A DNA stretch of 62,045 nt from a virus. The stretch covers positions 1-62,045 of IMG/VR virus record IMGVR_UViG_3300021432_000009; one strand, 5' to 3'. Position 1 is the first letter of the stretch. Every line of letters starts with the position of its first letter. A program made the position numbers and the translations under genes. This document shows, in pieces, positions 15,438-25,109 of the stretch. The notes under the pieces are model-generated. The model was not told where the DNA came from. It did not search any database and worked only from the letters and a program-made list of their open reading frames with translations.

Positions 15438-16940
15438 TCATTGGTTCTCGTAGACGCCGGAGCCGCGCAGCTCCGCATTGTTGGCAAACGCCGCAGCAGC
15501 ATTGTGCAAGCAATTTGTAGTAGTCGCCGCTGCGGCAAAGTGGCACATTCCGACAACTCCTGTGTTAACATCGAGAAAACCGATAGCCCCCGGCGAGTTC
15601 GTCGTATTCGGTAGAGTAAACGTGACTGGCGACGTGCACGTTCCGATGGCAGTTATCGTCAAGTCGAACTCAATATACGTAGTCTTACCGAGCGTCTTGG
15701 AGCGAGCGGAGTTTACCGTGAACGTTGCTGTGCCGCACGACGGCGATGGCGTAAACGCGCTCCATGCCGTCGCCACGTTCACCCCTGCAATTGATAGCGA
15801 GTTCCCCGACCCGGCGGTGTCATACGTCTTATTCGTTAGCGTATCGGTTGTTGCCCTCGCAACCAGCGTATCCGTGGCCGTAGGTAGCGTTAGAACTGAA
15901 GCGCCTAGCGCGCCCGCCGCCGGCTGTATCGTAAGTGTGCCAGACGTAGCGTTTGCAAACTTCACTAGCCCGGCGAGAGACCCGATGTTGCCCAGGCTAA
16001 GCTGCCCAGAGCCAGACAGCGAGGCATTCGGGAAGCTCAGAATACTGCCCGTCACGGTAACAGTAGACATGTTAAAGATATTAGCTACTGTCATCGTCTG
16101 GTTATTGAAGAATAAGTCGCCACTCGTGTCAATTGGTGGCTGCGTGAGAGTTGGCGAGCCAAGCGTGATTAGATGCTTGTATTGCCCGCCAGATGTCAGA
16201 TTGTCCACCGCAATAGCGGTGTCGTAGGTCGACGCCTGCCCGGTGCTATCGTTCGTTATCTGCAAGCCAATGCGATTGGTCGCCGTCGCGCCGCTCGGAA
16301 TAGCCGTTTCAATCTGCACACCTGTCAAGTTCGGCTCAGTCGCCCCACTCGCCAGCTGTGCTATCGCGTCGATACTCTCGAGAAATCCACTGGAGCTCGT
16401 CTGGTTTGAGAACGCATTCGCAGTTAGCGCGATCTGGTCGTGCCCCGTCGCATTCTGGTTATTCAGTATCTGCACTAGCGCGCCCATCGCATTCGTGCCA
16501 GTCGTAGCGCCATCGGACAACGACACCGACAGGCCGCGCGTCGAGGCATTCAGAAGGCCATTCGTAGTACCCGCAGTAGTCGGCCCGACGTTATTCGCCA
16601 CGTTAATCGCGTTATACGCGAGCGGCCCAGTCGGCGTCCCACTCGCAGGGCTCGACTGCGTAACAACAACGCCCTGGTTAGTCGTATTCGCAGCAGGGTT
16701 AATGACAATGCCTGTCACGGTGACAATGCCAACCACCGAGTTATACGACGCAATAATATCTAGTAGCGTCTGCCGAGCGTTAAACGGGGTGATCGCGCCT
16801 GTGTTCTGATCTGGCCACAAAGAGTTAACCTCTGCCGCGAGAACAGATGGCGACTTCGCACTTCCCGTCTGCGCACGCACACTCGCAATAGTCGCGAGTA
16901 GTGCGGCGAGACAAATAGCAATTCTGCTTGTCTTGCTCAT
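15438..16940 (-). CDS. Tail-fibre-like protein with Sec signal peptide (500 aa)
   Basis: The N-terminus SKTSRIAICLAALLATIASV followed by RAQ is a typical Sec signal peptide. The body is threonine/asparagine/glycine-rich fibre sequence, with the tail-fibre-type LVARATTDTLTNKTYDTAG followed by a compact C-terminal domain with several cysteines. The order (last fibre gene, next to the endolysin) suggests a host-binding or fibre-associated protein. A signal peptide on a virion fibre protein is odd; see Findings. Confidence 0.7.
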   Translation of the reverse strand: MSKTSRIAICLAALLATIASVRAQTGSAKSPSVLAAEVNSLWPDQNTGAITPFNARQTLLDIIASYNSVVGIVTVTGIVINPAANTTNQGVVVTQSSPASGTPTGPLAYNAINVANNVGPTTAGTTNGLLNASTRGLSVSLSDGATTGTNAMGALVQILNNQNATGHDQIALTANAFSNQTSSSGFLESIDAIAQLASGATEPNLTGVQIETAIPSGATATNRIGLQITNDSTGQASTYDTAIAVDNLTSGGQYKHLITLGSPTLTQPPIDTSGDLFFNNQTMTVANIFNMSTVTVTGSILSFPNASLSGSGQLSLGNIGSLAGLVKFANATSGTLTIQPAAGALGASVLTLPTATDTLVARATTDTLTNKTYDTAGSGNSLSIAGVNVATAWSAFTPSPSCGTATFTVNSARSKTLGKTTYIEFDLTITAIGTCTSPVTFTLPNTTNSPGAIGFLDVNTGVVGMCHFAAAATTTNCLHNAAAAFANNAELRGSGVYENQ

Positions 16941-16942
16941 GG

Positions 16943-18421
16943 CTAGTTCGCATTCACCTTGTCTGTCCAGCCAGCGGCAAGTAGCGCCCCGCCAGCTCCA
17001 TTCGATGTCCAGTAGATGTTCGTACTCTCAAGCATCATCTCAAGGGAGAACACCGAGTTCGTAACAGTAACTCCGCTATTCCCGTTACTGTCGAAAAACG
17101 GTACGTTCCCGCTTGCATTCTGCAAGCCCGCGTAGTTGTTGTTCGGCGCGAGTTGAATTGCGCTCGACGCGCCACCTTTCCACGCCCCAGTAACGACCAA
17201 GTTAATCCTCGTCGCAGTTGGCGGGACGAAGCTGCCCACAGCAACAGCGGCATAGCTCGGCACAGTTGCCGAGTACGTCCCTGCGGTGCCACTCGCCATC
17301 GCTGGTAGCGCCGGCACGTTAGTGCCCGTCGTTACAGTGTACTGTGTGTGGTTACCGAGCTGCGTAGTGCGCAGCAGATTACTACTGCCGTCTGTCCTCA
17401 CCGCACCGAGGCGGCACTTATATGAATAGCCGTTTGGCATCGTAGGTGCAGTCGCGCTGAGCGACCCCAATACCGCCCCCGCGGAGCCGTTGTCGATAAC
17501 CCATATATGATACCAGGTACTTGCGGCGATAGTGCCTGTGTCGAGCCCGTTGGCGCCATTCACCGTGAAGTTAACAGATGGCGTCCCAGGTATCCGCGAG
17601 ATCGTCTGCCCGCCAGTGGTGATTGATGTAACTTGGTCCCCTCGAACATCCATTATGATGTTCGGACTCGTGGAGTCGTTTGTTATCTTCAAGCCAATTG
17701 CGCCGCAGAGCGTCTGCGGAGTCGTCGCAGCTTGCGAGTTCGGCAAGTTCAAGATGTGGAAGTTGCCCTGCGTCGCGCTATAGACTACGCTCACGACATT
17801 GCTGGGCGAACCCGCTACGATCTCGCCGCCGGTGAGCGCAACCGCGCCAGTGGAGGTATCCTTCACAACTGCAATTGCGCCGAAGGCACTCGGATTAAGC
17901 GTAGTCGCCCCGGTATTGCTCGACAGCGGAACGAATTGTATGACGCTGCCGTCAGTGCCGTTAAACCCCGCATCGACGACTGTGATCGCGTTTGGCGTGC
18001 CGACAGCTTGCCCGGCCCAGAAGACAGAGTTGCTAGCTGACGTATCCGTCGTCAGCTGGTCGTAGAGAAGCGTGCCAGTTGAGCTATCGCACTGCGTCGG
18101 TGGAGTCGTGCACTTGTAGACTTGCTGCCTATACGTCCCTACGCCATATATGATTGCTTCGCCATTTGCATCGAGAATGATCGGACAGGCATTGAGCGTA
18201 GCCTGCGCCGCGTCCTGCCAAGTGTTCTTGCAAACGCTCGTGTTGGGTGTGAACATGTAGACGCTGCCGCCCGCCGCCGGCACGCCATTGCCGTCGATAA
18301 ATTGTTGCTTGCCGTTCGGCAGCAGAGTCGCCGCGTACGCGGCGACAGAAGTACACAGTAGCAGCGCAATCGTGGCCGATAGGCCGCAGGCCCACCTATG
18401 TAATTCCATACGTGGCCTCAT
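16943..18421 (-). CDS. Fibre-like exported protein (492 aa)
   Basis: The start at 18421 overlaps the upstream stop (ATGA). Residues 5-30 (MELHRWACGLSATIALLL and on to AAYAA) form a signal peptide; its first codons are encoded by palindromic copy 2. The region GNGVPAAGGSVYMFTPNT and the later QTISRIPGTPSVNF resemble phage tail-fibre or appendage proteins. Ends two bases before the next fibre gene. Confidence 0.7.
   Translation of the reverse strand: MRPRMELHRWACGLSATIALLLCTSVAAYAATLLPNGKQQFIDGNGVPAAGGSVYMFTPNTSVCKNTWQDAAQATLNACPIILDANGEAIIYGVGTYRQQVYKCTTPPTQCDSSTGTLLYDQLTTDTSASNSVFWAGQAVGTPNAITVVDAGFNGTDGSVIQFVPLSSNTGATTLNPSAFGAIAVVKDTSTGAVALTGGEIVAGSPSNVVSVVYSATQGNFHILNLPNSQAATTPQTLCGAIGLKITNDSTSPNIIMDVRGDQVTSITTGGQTISRIPGTPSVNFTVNGANGLDTGTIAASTWYHIWVIDNGSAGAVLGSLSATAPTMPNGYSYKCRLGAVRTDGSSNLLRTTQLGNHTQYTVTTGTNVPALPAMASGTAGTYSATVPSYAAVAVGSFVPPTATRINLVVTGAWKGGASSAIQLAPNNNYAGLQNASGNVPFFDSNGNSGVTVTNSVFSLEMMLESTNIYWTSNGAGGALLAAGWTDKVNAN
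18389..18417. repeat. Dispersed palindromic element, copy 2
   Basis: Arms GGCCCAC and CGTGGCC flank CTATGTAATTCCATA. It overlaps codons 2-11 of the gene starting at 18421 and encodes MELHRW, nearly the same peptide (MELHKW) that copy 4 encodes at the start of the terminase ORF. Confidence 0.75.
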
Positions 18422-20280
18422 CGCGTATTCGCCTCCCCACGCTTGTTCTCCAAATTCGCCCCGAGCACGGTTAGCGGGTTAACTCCACCAAGCCACGGGC
18501 GAGCCTTGCCCTGCGCAATGTCTAGCAAGTGTTGAGTGTAGAGTGGACTGCCAGTAACCTTCCCCGCAATCTTCCCTGTGCCAAGCGCAGTCGCACCGAG
18601 ACTCGCCGCAGCGAGCGTAGATAACCCAGGATTACTCAGCGCAGTACTTCCCAACTCATGTGCCATCGGAACGTGTTCTAGCAGATGTTCGCCTACGAGC
18701 GTTCCTGCCGTGCCGACTGCGCCGCCGAGCGTCCCTGTCGTATACGGATGCGCGCCGGCAGTCGCAAGAATGCTATTCGACTTCGCCGGGCTCGCTTCTG
18801 GCTTGTAGATAAACTGCCCAGCCGTGCCGAGGTCTCCAAGCGCTCCAGCGTTCGCCGTGCTACCATATCGCTTGCGAATGGCCGCTTCAAGCTTCTGTGG
18901 ATTGTAGTTAGCTGAGTCGCTCGCCCCTGGCTCAATCATCTTCGCAATCTTATAGCCTTGCTTCGCGTTACCGAAGTCAGCATAGTCTTGCGGATTGTCT
19001 CCCTTCGCAATAGTATCATGCCAAGCGTTATCTAGTATCTCGCGCATCCCGACGAGTGGCAAGTTTGGATCATCTGCACTGCCGCTTACGTAGGGGCGCA
19101 GCCCAGGGTTCTTCGCAGCAGTCTCCAGCAAACCACCCTTCCCGGTCCACCTCTGGTAAATGCTCCCCGCTAGCGGCCCATTTGCGAGATTTTGCTGCAC
19201 GGGATCGTAAAGGGCAGAGTGGAACTTCGCATAGTCCTCATTCGACAGACCCAGCTTCGCTTGCTGATCTAGCGCAGCTAGCCCTGCGTTAAGCTTGCCT
19301 CCAATGGCGGGATCGCTAGCATCGACTGAGTACTTTGCCGCAATCCTTCCCATTGTGCTGCCGTTGAGCGACTTCGCCCTTTCCACCCAACTAGAGTTAA
19401 TCTTATCCTCTGGCAAGTTCGCCCACGAGGAGAGCGCTCGGTCGAAGCCGCGCTGCACTGTCGGGTTATTGTTCATGTTGGTTAGTTGGTCGAGCGTAAC
19501 AACTGGTTTTGCCGCGCCTGGCACCATACCTGCGCGAATAGGCACGCCCTGTCGAATAGCACTGCTAACTGCTCGCGCAACGTCTGGGTCAATGTGCGAG
19601 CCCAAGCCAAGTAGACTACTAGCTGGTCCTATGAGCCCCCCGGCGAGCGCACCTTCACCAGCTTGCGAAATAATGCTGCCCTGCCCCTGGTCGCTTTGCA
19701 GTGCTCCAGCTACGCCGCCTTCGACCGCACCGCGAGTCGCCTGCGATGCTACACGTAACCCAGCATTACTAAGTCCTCTTACTCCAACCCCACCAAAGCC
19801 ACCTGCGCTACCACCCAGGAAGTTCAACGCTGGTACGATACGCGGCGCTGCCATAGCTAATCGCTCCGCTATCGGAGCGATGGCATAGTCCTGCCCTAGC
19901 GCCATCGCACCTGTCGCGCCAACCACGCCACCACCAATTTCTGACAAAAGCGCCCCAGTCGGACTACTCGCCTCGTATTGCTTCTGCAGAGCATTAAGTC
20001 TTGCGAGCCGCGTCGAGTAGTCGCTCATCACCCCCGTCCTTGCCTCTTCCGGCGTAGGGGAGAATGCAAGTCCGCGCTTACCAAGCCCAAATGTTAGCGC
20101 ATCAGCAAAATTGCTACCAAAACCCCACTGACTTGGCGTAGTGCCTCGTGGAGCGTAGGTAACTTGTGGAGTAGAGGAAAACGCACTATTGACTAGCTCT
20201 TCGTCGCTCATAGGCGGCGGCAGTGGAGCAGCTGTTGACTGCGTGCCAAAGGCTGCATCAATTAAGTCTTTATCGTTCAC
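18418..20280 (-). CDS. Probable ejection (DNA-injection) protein, large (620 aa)
   Basis: Large protein with several long glycine/alanine-rich, weakly hydrophobic segments (for example around residues 110-135, 150-175 and 545-585), typical of internal virion proteins that enter the host membrane during DNA ejection. Third of three consecutive genes (with 20277 and 21843) in the position of the P22 gp7-gp20-gp16 set. Assignment is by position and composition, not by motif. Confidence 0.55.
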   Translation of the reverse strand: MNDKDLIDAAFGTQSTAAPLPPPMSDEELVNSAFSSTPQVTYAPRGTTPSQWGFGSNFADALTFGLGKRGLAFSPTPEEARTGVMSDYSTRLARLNALQKQYEASSPTGALLSEIGGGVVGATGAMALGQDYAIAPIAERLAMAAPRIVPALNFLGGSAGGFGGVGVRGLSNAGLRVASQATRGAVEGGVAGALQSDQGQGSIISQAGEGALAGGLIGPASSLLGLGSHIDPDVARAVSSAIRQGVPIRAGMVPGAAKPVVTLDQLTNMNNNPTVQRGFDRALSSWANLPEDKINSSWVERAKSLNGSTMGRIAAKYSVDASDPAIGGKLNAGLAALDQQAKLGLSNEDYAKFHSALYDPVQQNLANGPLAGSIYQRWTGKGGLLETAAKNPGLRPYVSGSADDPNLPLVGMREILDNAWHDTIAKGDNPQDYADFGNAKQGYKIAKMIEPGASDSANYNPQKLEAAIRKRYGSTANAGALGDLGTAGQFIYKPEASPAKSNSILATAGAHPYTTGTLGGAVGTAGTLVGEHLLEHVPMAHELGSTALSNPGLSTLAAASLGATALGTGKIAGKVTGSPLYTQHLLDIAQGKARPWLGGVNPLTVLGANLENKRGEANTR

Positions 20281-21833
20281 GGAGCGCCTCCAGCAGGCGG
20301 CTCTGCCGAGCCAGTACTTAGCACCTTCGCGGTCTCTTTACTAACGAGTGGCCTCTTCGCAATCTCCTTGTTAAACCACGGTTCGAAGTCGACAAGTCGT
20401 TTCAAGCCTGGGAGTAGTTCTTTACCTTGATACTCCGGATCGCTTGCTCGTCGCGCAGCCTCAGTAACTAGCTGGCTGCGCGCAAGATTAATTGAGTTCT
20501 GATTTCGCATGAACGTGAACATCTTGTCGATGCCGCGCGGATCAGTATCCCAATTAGCGTTATTCTTGTTAAACGTCTGATACTCGATAAGTGGAATGCG
20601 TCCAACACCGGGCTTGTTCACCGACGCCATTAGTATGCTTGCAGCAAGTTGTGGTTGCAGTTTCGCATACACCGAAGCATCGCCAAGGTTACCCTGTGCA
20701 ACCTTGTCTACAATAGGAGTGCTAAAGCCTAATCCCTGAGCGAGCTTTGCTGCCGCAATAAATGTATCCATGCCACCGCCAGTCTTGAAGCCTGACCGAG
20801 CCTTGTCTAGCTCATCCATAATGCGATTCAAGTTAGTCGAATCCGTTGCCGACTGATTCGCACTTGCGATGTACTTCGGCATCGCAGCAAGCTGTCCTGT
20901 AGTAACTGGACCGAGCGAGGTTGTAGCTTGCGGGCCAGCAGGCCCACCAGTATACGGAGCGCGGCTTGTTGCAGCCCCACTACCTAGTATTGATTCTCTT
21001 GGCGCTCCTACCATGCCACCCACAGGCGGAAGCGGTTGGCCAACTAGAGATTGTGTGGTTTTGCCAGACTGATCAATTGTAGTCGTGCCCGGCCCAGATG
21101 TCTGCGGCACAATTCCACCCGGCTGCAAGCCCGGCCCGCTCATAGGCGTACGCGTTCCAGTTAGCGCATTCTCCACGCCCACCTGCGCACCACCGCCGAA
21201 GTTCTGATTATACGTCTTAGTCGTGCGATCTAGCGTCTGCGCAGCGGTTTCCTGAGCAATTTGGAACTTGCTTAGTTGCTGGTGCGCCAGCTTCGGATCA
21301 TACGGTGCGTCCAACTGCGGCGTGCCGTCCTTCGCCGTTGGCTTGCCAATCGTCGTCGCCCAACTAATCGCCGCTCCTGGCTCGCCTCCGGCATCTAGGT
21401 GCAATGCGTGCACGAGCGCAGCTACGCCCATCACCTCGTTCTGCGGAATCGCCCCGTCAGGATGCTTCGCCACAGCTGCGCCTGCGTAGCGGCCCAGCGC
21501 ATCCGCGCGGCTCTGCGCATTCGCAAGGGACTTCCCAACTGTCTCCTGCTGTGTCAACTGCCTTTGAACCATCCCATTGATGATATCTGGCGCCATGAAC
21601 GCTGTGTCTGGATGCGCGCTCAGCAAGACTGCAAACTTATTGTAGTCCATCTGCCCATCCGGCCCGATGCTTTGCTGTGCGAGTGGCCCCATCGCCTGGC
21701 GGGCACGAAATGTTTGCTGGAAGAGCGCGTTTGTGTTGAGCGCATTCTGCGTCGTCGCGAATTGCGACGCCATGCCGAGCAGATTACTCGGCTGCGGCTG
21801 CGTCGGGTAGAACGACGTGTCGATCTGAGCCAT
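20277..21833 (-). CDS. Probable ejection/internal virion protein (518 aa)
   Basis: Glutamine/alanine-rich protein with a proline/glycine-rich middle (residues 210-300) between two helical parts; the C-terminal part (from about 320) looks ordered. Its place between the gp7-like protein and 18418..20280 suggests an internal virion role. ATGA overlap with 18418..20280. Confidence 0.55.
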   Translation of the reverse strand: MAQIDTSFYPTQPQPSNLLGMASQFATTQNALNTNALFQQTFRARQAMGPLAQQSIGPDGQMDYNKFAVLLSAHPDTAFMAPDIINGMVQRQLTQQETVGKSLANAQSRADALGRYAGAAVAKHPDGAIPQNEVMGVAALVHALHLDAGGEPGAAISWATTIGKPTAKDGTPQLDAPYDPKLAHQQLSKFQIAQETAAQTLDRTTKTYNQNFGGGAQVGVENALTGTRTPMSGPGLQPGGIVPQTSGPGTTTIDQSGKTTQSLVGQPLPPVGGMVGAPRESILGSGAATSRAPYTGGPAGPQATTSLGPVTTGQLAAMPKYIASANQSATDSTNLNRIMDELDKARSGFKTGGGMDTFIAAAKLAQGLGFSTPIVDKVAQGNLGDASVYAKLQPQLAASILMASVNKPGVGRIPLIEYQTFNKNNANWDTDPRGIDKMFTFMRNQNSINLARSQLVTEAARRASDPEYQGKELLPGLKRLVDFEPWFNKEIAKRPLVSKETAKVLSTGSAEPPAGGAP

Positions 21834-21842
21834 CTTACGCGC

Positions 21843-22556
21843 CTACGGTATCGCCTGCGCATCTAGCACATTGTAGCCGCCAGAACCAACGCCTGGGCCG
21901 CCAAAGTCTGCAGTATTCGCTCCTGCGAACGGATTCGCATTCCCGCCAATGCCGAGCTTTTGCAGCATACTCCACTGCATGTACTGGTTGAGCGCATTAC
22001 TTGTACTGCCAGCTGCTCCGAGTACTCCCGCCGCCCCGGCGTTGCCAGCGCCGATGATATTGCTACCAATCTGCCCGCCCGTCGCTACGCCACCGCCCAG
22101 CAGCGACGACGCTGCACCACTTCCCACGTTAAGCTTCGCGAGTAGCGGAGTGAGCCAATTCTGGAACTGTTGTTGGAAAGTCGTGCTGGCGAGGCCCTCA
22201 GCATAGTTGGCTAGCCCCTTGCCCTCCACGCCGCTGTTCGCGAGTCCCATCGCGCTATTCGCATTCGTAGTCGCCTTCAGCCCCTGGTCCAGCGTGAATT
22301 GGTAGCCGGGCGTATTTGCAAGGTCTGTTCCAGTGAAGCCCTTCGCAAGCTGCGCACCAGCCTCAGTGCCCATTTGCGAGAACGGCATCACCGCGTTCGC
22401 ACCCTGATTGAACATCGAGAGTTGCGCATTTGTGGCGTTTTGCGCAGCTTTGCTCTGCTGACTCGCGCCGAAGAGCGAAGCGCCAGCGCCCAACGCTCCA
22501 GCACCAAATACCGCAGATGCTACTGGAGCTGCTGCTATTGCTGATGCTACCCACAT
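21843..22556 (-). CDS. P22 gp7-like ejection protein (237 aa)
   Basis: The N-terminal alanine/glycine hydrophobic helix (AIAAAPVASAVFGAGALGAG), then SQQSKAAQNATNAQL and the repeated small-residue helical stretches with YQFTLDQGLKA are typical of the phage DNA-transfer protein family. It lies directly after the cupin-like gene and begins inside its end. Confidence 0.65.
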   Translation of the reverse strand: MWVASAIAAAPVASAVFGAGALGAGASLFGASQQSKAAQNATNAQLSMFNQGANAVMPFSQMGTEAGAQLAKGFTGTDLANTPGYQFTLDQGLKATTNANSAMGLANSGVEGKGLANYAEGLASTTFQQQFQNWLTPLLAKLNVGSGAASSLLGGGVATGGQIGSNIIGAGNAGAAGVLGAAGSTSNALNQYMQWSMLQKLGIGGNANPFAGANTADFGGPGVGSGGYNVLDAQAIP

Positions 22557-23068
22557 TTCGGTGGCTCCAGTGGAAGAACTAGTTGTCTTGCCTTTGCAAC
22601 ATGTCGGAGGAACTCGTCCTCCGTCTGAGCAATGAATAGCCGCTCGATCGCCTCAACGTCTGTCTCATTTGTCCCGTGGCAGCCGGCCCAAATGGTGTCC
22701 TCGTGAGCGAAGCCGATCTTCTTGCTCCCTGCTGGCGAAACGCAGATAAACGGCGCAACGATTCGTCGCACTTCGTTGCCAAGCAGCACGGAGATATCGC
22801 CCTTCAGCATAATATTCAAGATTGGCTGCTTATGTATCTTGCCAGTCAGAAGGCAGCCCTTCGGAATGTGCAATACCCTCGTGTAGATGCCCGGCGAAAT
22901 GAAGTGCTCAGTCAACAACTCTAGCTGCTCATGCTTCCTCATCTCGTGCTCAAATGCGAGCAACTTATCAATAGTTGTAATCTGCGACATGAGAGCTAGT
23001 GCGTCGGACATCGTGCTACTCTCGTACTGAGCAATTATGGAGTCTAGTCTTGCATTGCATGGGCACAT
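22547..23068 (-). CDS. Cupin-like phage protein (173 aa)
   Basis: The pattern HIPKGCLLTGKIHKQPILN, IMLKGDISVLLG, IVAPFICVSPAGSKKIGFAH and EDTIWAGCHGTNETDVEAIE describes a double-stranded beta-helix found in phage structural regions. Role not established. An ATG at 23011 is an alternative start. Confidence 0.65.
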   Translation of the reverse strand: MCPCNARLDSIIAQYESSTMSDALALMSQITTIDKLLAFEHEMRKHEQLELLTEHFISPGIYTRVLHIPKGCLLTGKIHKQPILNIMLKGDISVLLGNEVRRIVAPFICVSPAGSKKIGFAHEDTIWAGCHGTNETDVEAIERLFIAQTEDEFLRHVAKARQLVLPLEPPKCG

Positions 23069-23113
23069 CACAACATCGGCCCCGTGGGTTGTTTGGTGGT
23101 GTTCGTCGCCAAA

Positions 23114-23569
23114 CTACGCGAACGTCATCGTTCGCAGCTGACTCGCCGTTTGCCAGAAGAATATTTGGCACTTCCCACTCGGCAGGGGGAAGGCTACATT
23201 CGCGCCGAGTGCGTTAATCTGCGCTCCTGCGGGCGGATAGACATTCGTATTGCTTCCCCCCACGTTGAACACCACCGTGAATTGCCCCGCCTGTTGCGCA
23301 GCACAGACTACGCCGCCGCCAGAGCCGTTCACGAAGGCCACGCCCGGCAGCAACTGCGTCGCATTCGCCTGCGCGTTGCCGGTATCATTCGTCACCTGCG
23401 GTACTAGTGAGGGCGCCCCTGTCCCACCGCCCGTTCGGGCGAATAGCGTGCGGAAGAGCAAGTACCACGGCGTAGTCATCTGCGTAGCCTCGCCCGCACC
23501 ATTATCCTGCACGAGCGGGCTTTGCAGCGGTGGGAACGCAACGGTGTTGCCTACTACGGGGTTTGTCAT
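23114..23569 (-). CDS. Virion-associated protein of unknown role (151 aa)
   Basis: Starts MTNPVVGNTVAFPPLQSP, a common beginning of small phage tail or appendage proteins; contains TPWYLLFRTLF and a beta-rich C-terminus ending CQIFFWQTASQL. It follows the gp10-like gene by 4 bases. Function inferred only from location. Confidence 0.55.
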   Translation of the reverse strand: MTNPVVGNTVAFPPLQSPLVQDNGAGEATQMTTPWYLLFRTLFARTGGGTGAPSLVPQVTNDTGNAQANATQLLPGVAFVNGSGGGVVCAAQQAGQFTVVFNVGGSNTNVYPPAGAQINALGANVAFPLPSGKCQIFFWQTASQLRTMTFA

Positions 23570-23573
23570 TGCG

Positions 23574-25058
23574 CTAGGTCCCCGCCGGTTCTGGCATAAT
23601 CCACGCGCCCATCAGCGCGGTGTCAACCGGCGTGGCCCAGAAGAGCTCGAAGACTCGATCCCTCGCCATTCCGGTCTTAAGCCATTGCATTTGCCTAATG
23701 TAATTGCCAGTGTTGCCGAGCGACTGAGGCACGGGGTTGCCAAACGAGTGCCCCCGATCATCGCTCCACCGCAAGTACGCATTATCAAAGCTGAACAGCG
23801 CAGGCGGCCCAAAGCCAGGCGAGAAGCCCAGACTCCACGCTCCCGCCGGGATGTCAAACTCATTCCCACAGTCCATATCTGCGCGAAATACAGGATAGGA
23901 GACGCGATTGCCGTCGTTCAGCAAGTGAGGGAAGCTTCTTCTGCGCACTATCGGGTTACCGTAATCGCTAAACGTCTGTGTGTCCATTGCGTACAGCTGG
24001 CCATTCGCGAAGTCGCCGCAGATGACTTGCCCATACGCCTGTGCGATGCAATTCGCCCGATGGCGGTGTTCTACTCCGTTCGCGTCGAGGAAGCTTCGCG
24101 TGTGCCACAGCTGTTCATTAATGTCAAATACAATCGTAAGATCGCCAGTTGGGAACGTTAGCTTATAGAACGAGTGATCTTGCTGCTTATACGTCATGCC
24201 AATGGCATCGTCAACGCGAGGCAGCTTCGCAAGTAAGCTCGCGATAGCCGGTGTGCTAACCTTCCTCGCTGCGTAGTTCGCACCCATGAATACGCTCGCT
24301 TTGCCATCTTTGTCCCTTCCGAGCCAGAAGATCATCAAGTCGTGCTTTGCGACGCTGTAGGGCGCTACGCAGCCCTGTTCGATGAACACGCCCGGAGTAA
24401 TTGCGAACGGAAACGCCGCAGCACCAGCGTTGTACCAAATTTCGCTCGTCCGCTGCGCCCCGAGTAGCCAAATCTCGCGGTGCATCACGACGAGCGCAGC
24501 GAGATTATCCGGATAGCCGCTTTTCGCCGCAAAGTACGTCGGGTCAAAGTTCACAACACCGCTTAGTGACGAGAAGAACTGCCGAGTGTTTGGAAGGGAG
24601 TAAAGGAGGAAGGTGTCAAGCACGCCTGAGCTAAGCCCCCCTTGAAAGTTCGGGTCACCAATTTGAGAGAAGGCATTCGTCGCCAACGTGATCTGGTAGC
24701 CCTGCGGCGAGCCGTCAACTAGCGTCGCAAAGGTACCATTGTCTGCGAAGCTGACTGGCGTGAGCGCGTTGCTGACTAGCGGCCCGCCAATTTGTGTGAA
24801 GTTAAAGTTCGGATCGATGTAGTAGACATTCGAGTTCAAAACACCATACAAGCTACCATTCGTAGCCTCGTACAGTCCGCGCCACGTACCGCCCGCAGGC
24901 GTCTGCCCGAGCACGCGAAGCCCTGGCGTCTGATACATCGCGTAGGGTTGCGGCGAGTCCTCGGGGTTCTTCTCGGGGTAGAGGTTAGTGCAACGCTGTG
25001 CATTCGCAATGAGATTGCGAGCAGCGTAGAAGCCACCTTTCAATGGAAGTGGAGGCAT
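23574..25058 (-). CDS. P22 gp10-like head-completion / packaged-DNA stabilization protein (494 aa)
   Basis: The N-terminus FYAARNLIANAQRCTNLYPE with PGLRVLGQTP and the beta-propeller-like body (GNPIVRRRSFPHL; SYPVFRADMDCG; LRWSDDRGHSF) fit the P22 gp10 family. It should close the portal channel with the gp4-like protein (32164..32889) and connect the tail. The gene lies between fibre-like and ejection genes, as is common in P22-like podoviruses. Confidence 0.8.
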   Translation of the reverse strand: MPPLPLKGGFYAARNLIANAQRCTNLYPEKNPEDSPQPYAMYQTPGLRVLGQTPAGGTWRGLYEATNGSLYGVLNSNVYYIDPNFNFTQIGGPLVSNALTPVSFADNGTFATLVDGSPQGYQITLATNAFSQIGDPNFQGGLSSGVLDTFLLYSLPNTRQFFSSLSGVVNFDPTYFAAKSGYPDNLAALVVMHREIWLLGAQRTSEIWYNAGAAAFPFAITPGVFIEQGCVAPYSVAKHDLMIFWLGRDKDGKASVFMGANYAARKVSTPAIASLLAKLPRVDDAIGMTYKQQDHSFYKLTFPTGDLTIVFDINEQLWHTRSFLDANGVEHRHRANCIAQAYGQVICGDFANGQLYAMDTQTFSDYGNPIVRRRSFPHLLNDGNRVSYPVFRADMDCGNEFDIPAGAWSLGFSPGFGPPALFSFDNAYLRWSDDRGHSFGNPVPQSLGNTGNYIRQMQWLKTGMARDRVFELFWATPVDTALMGAWIMPEPAGT

Positions 25059-25109
25059 TAGCTATACCAGCCGCTTTGCTGACCACCTTGTTGATCCACA
25101 TGGGCAGAC

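Noticed and set aside
15478-16809. Long rightward ORFs inside the fibre genes
   Set aside because: They are complementary-strand shadows of the leftward fibre genes, which have coherent domains and start signals.
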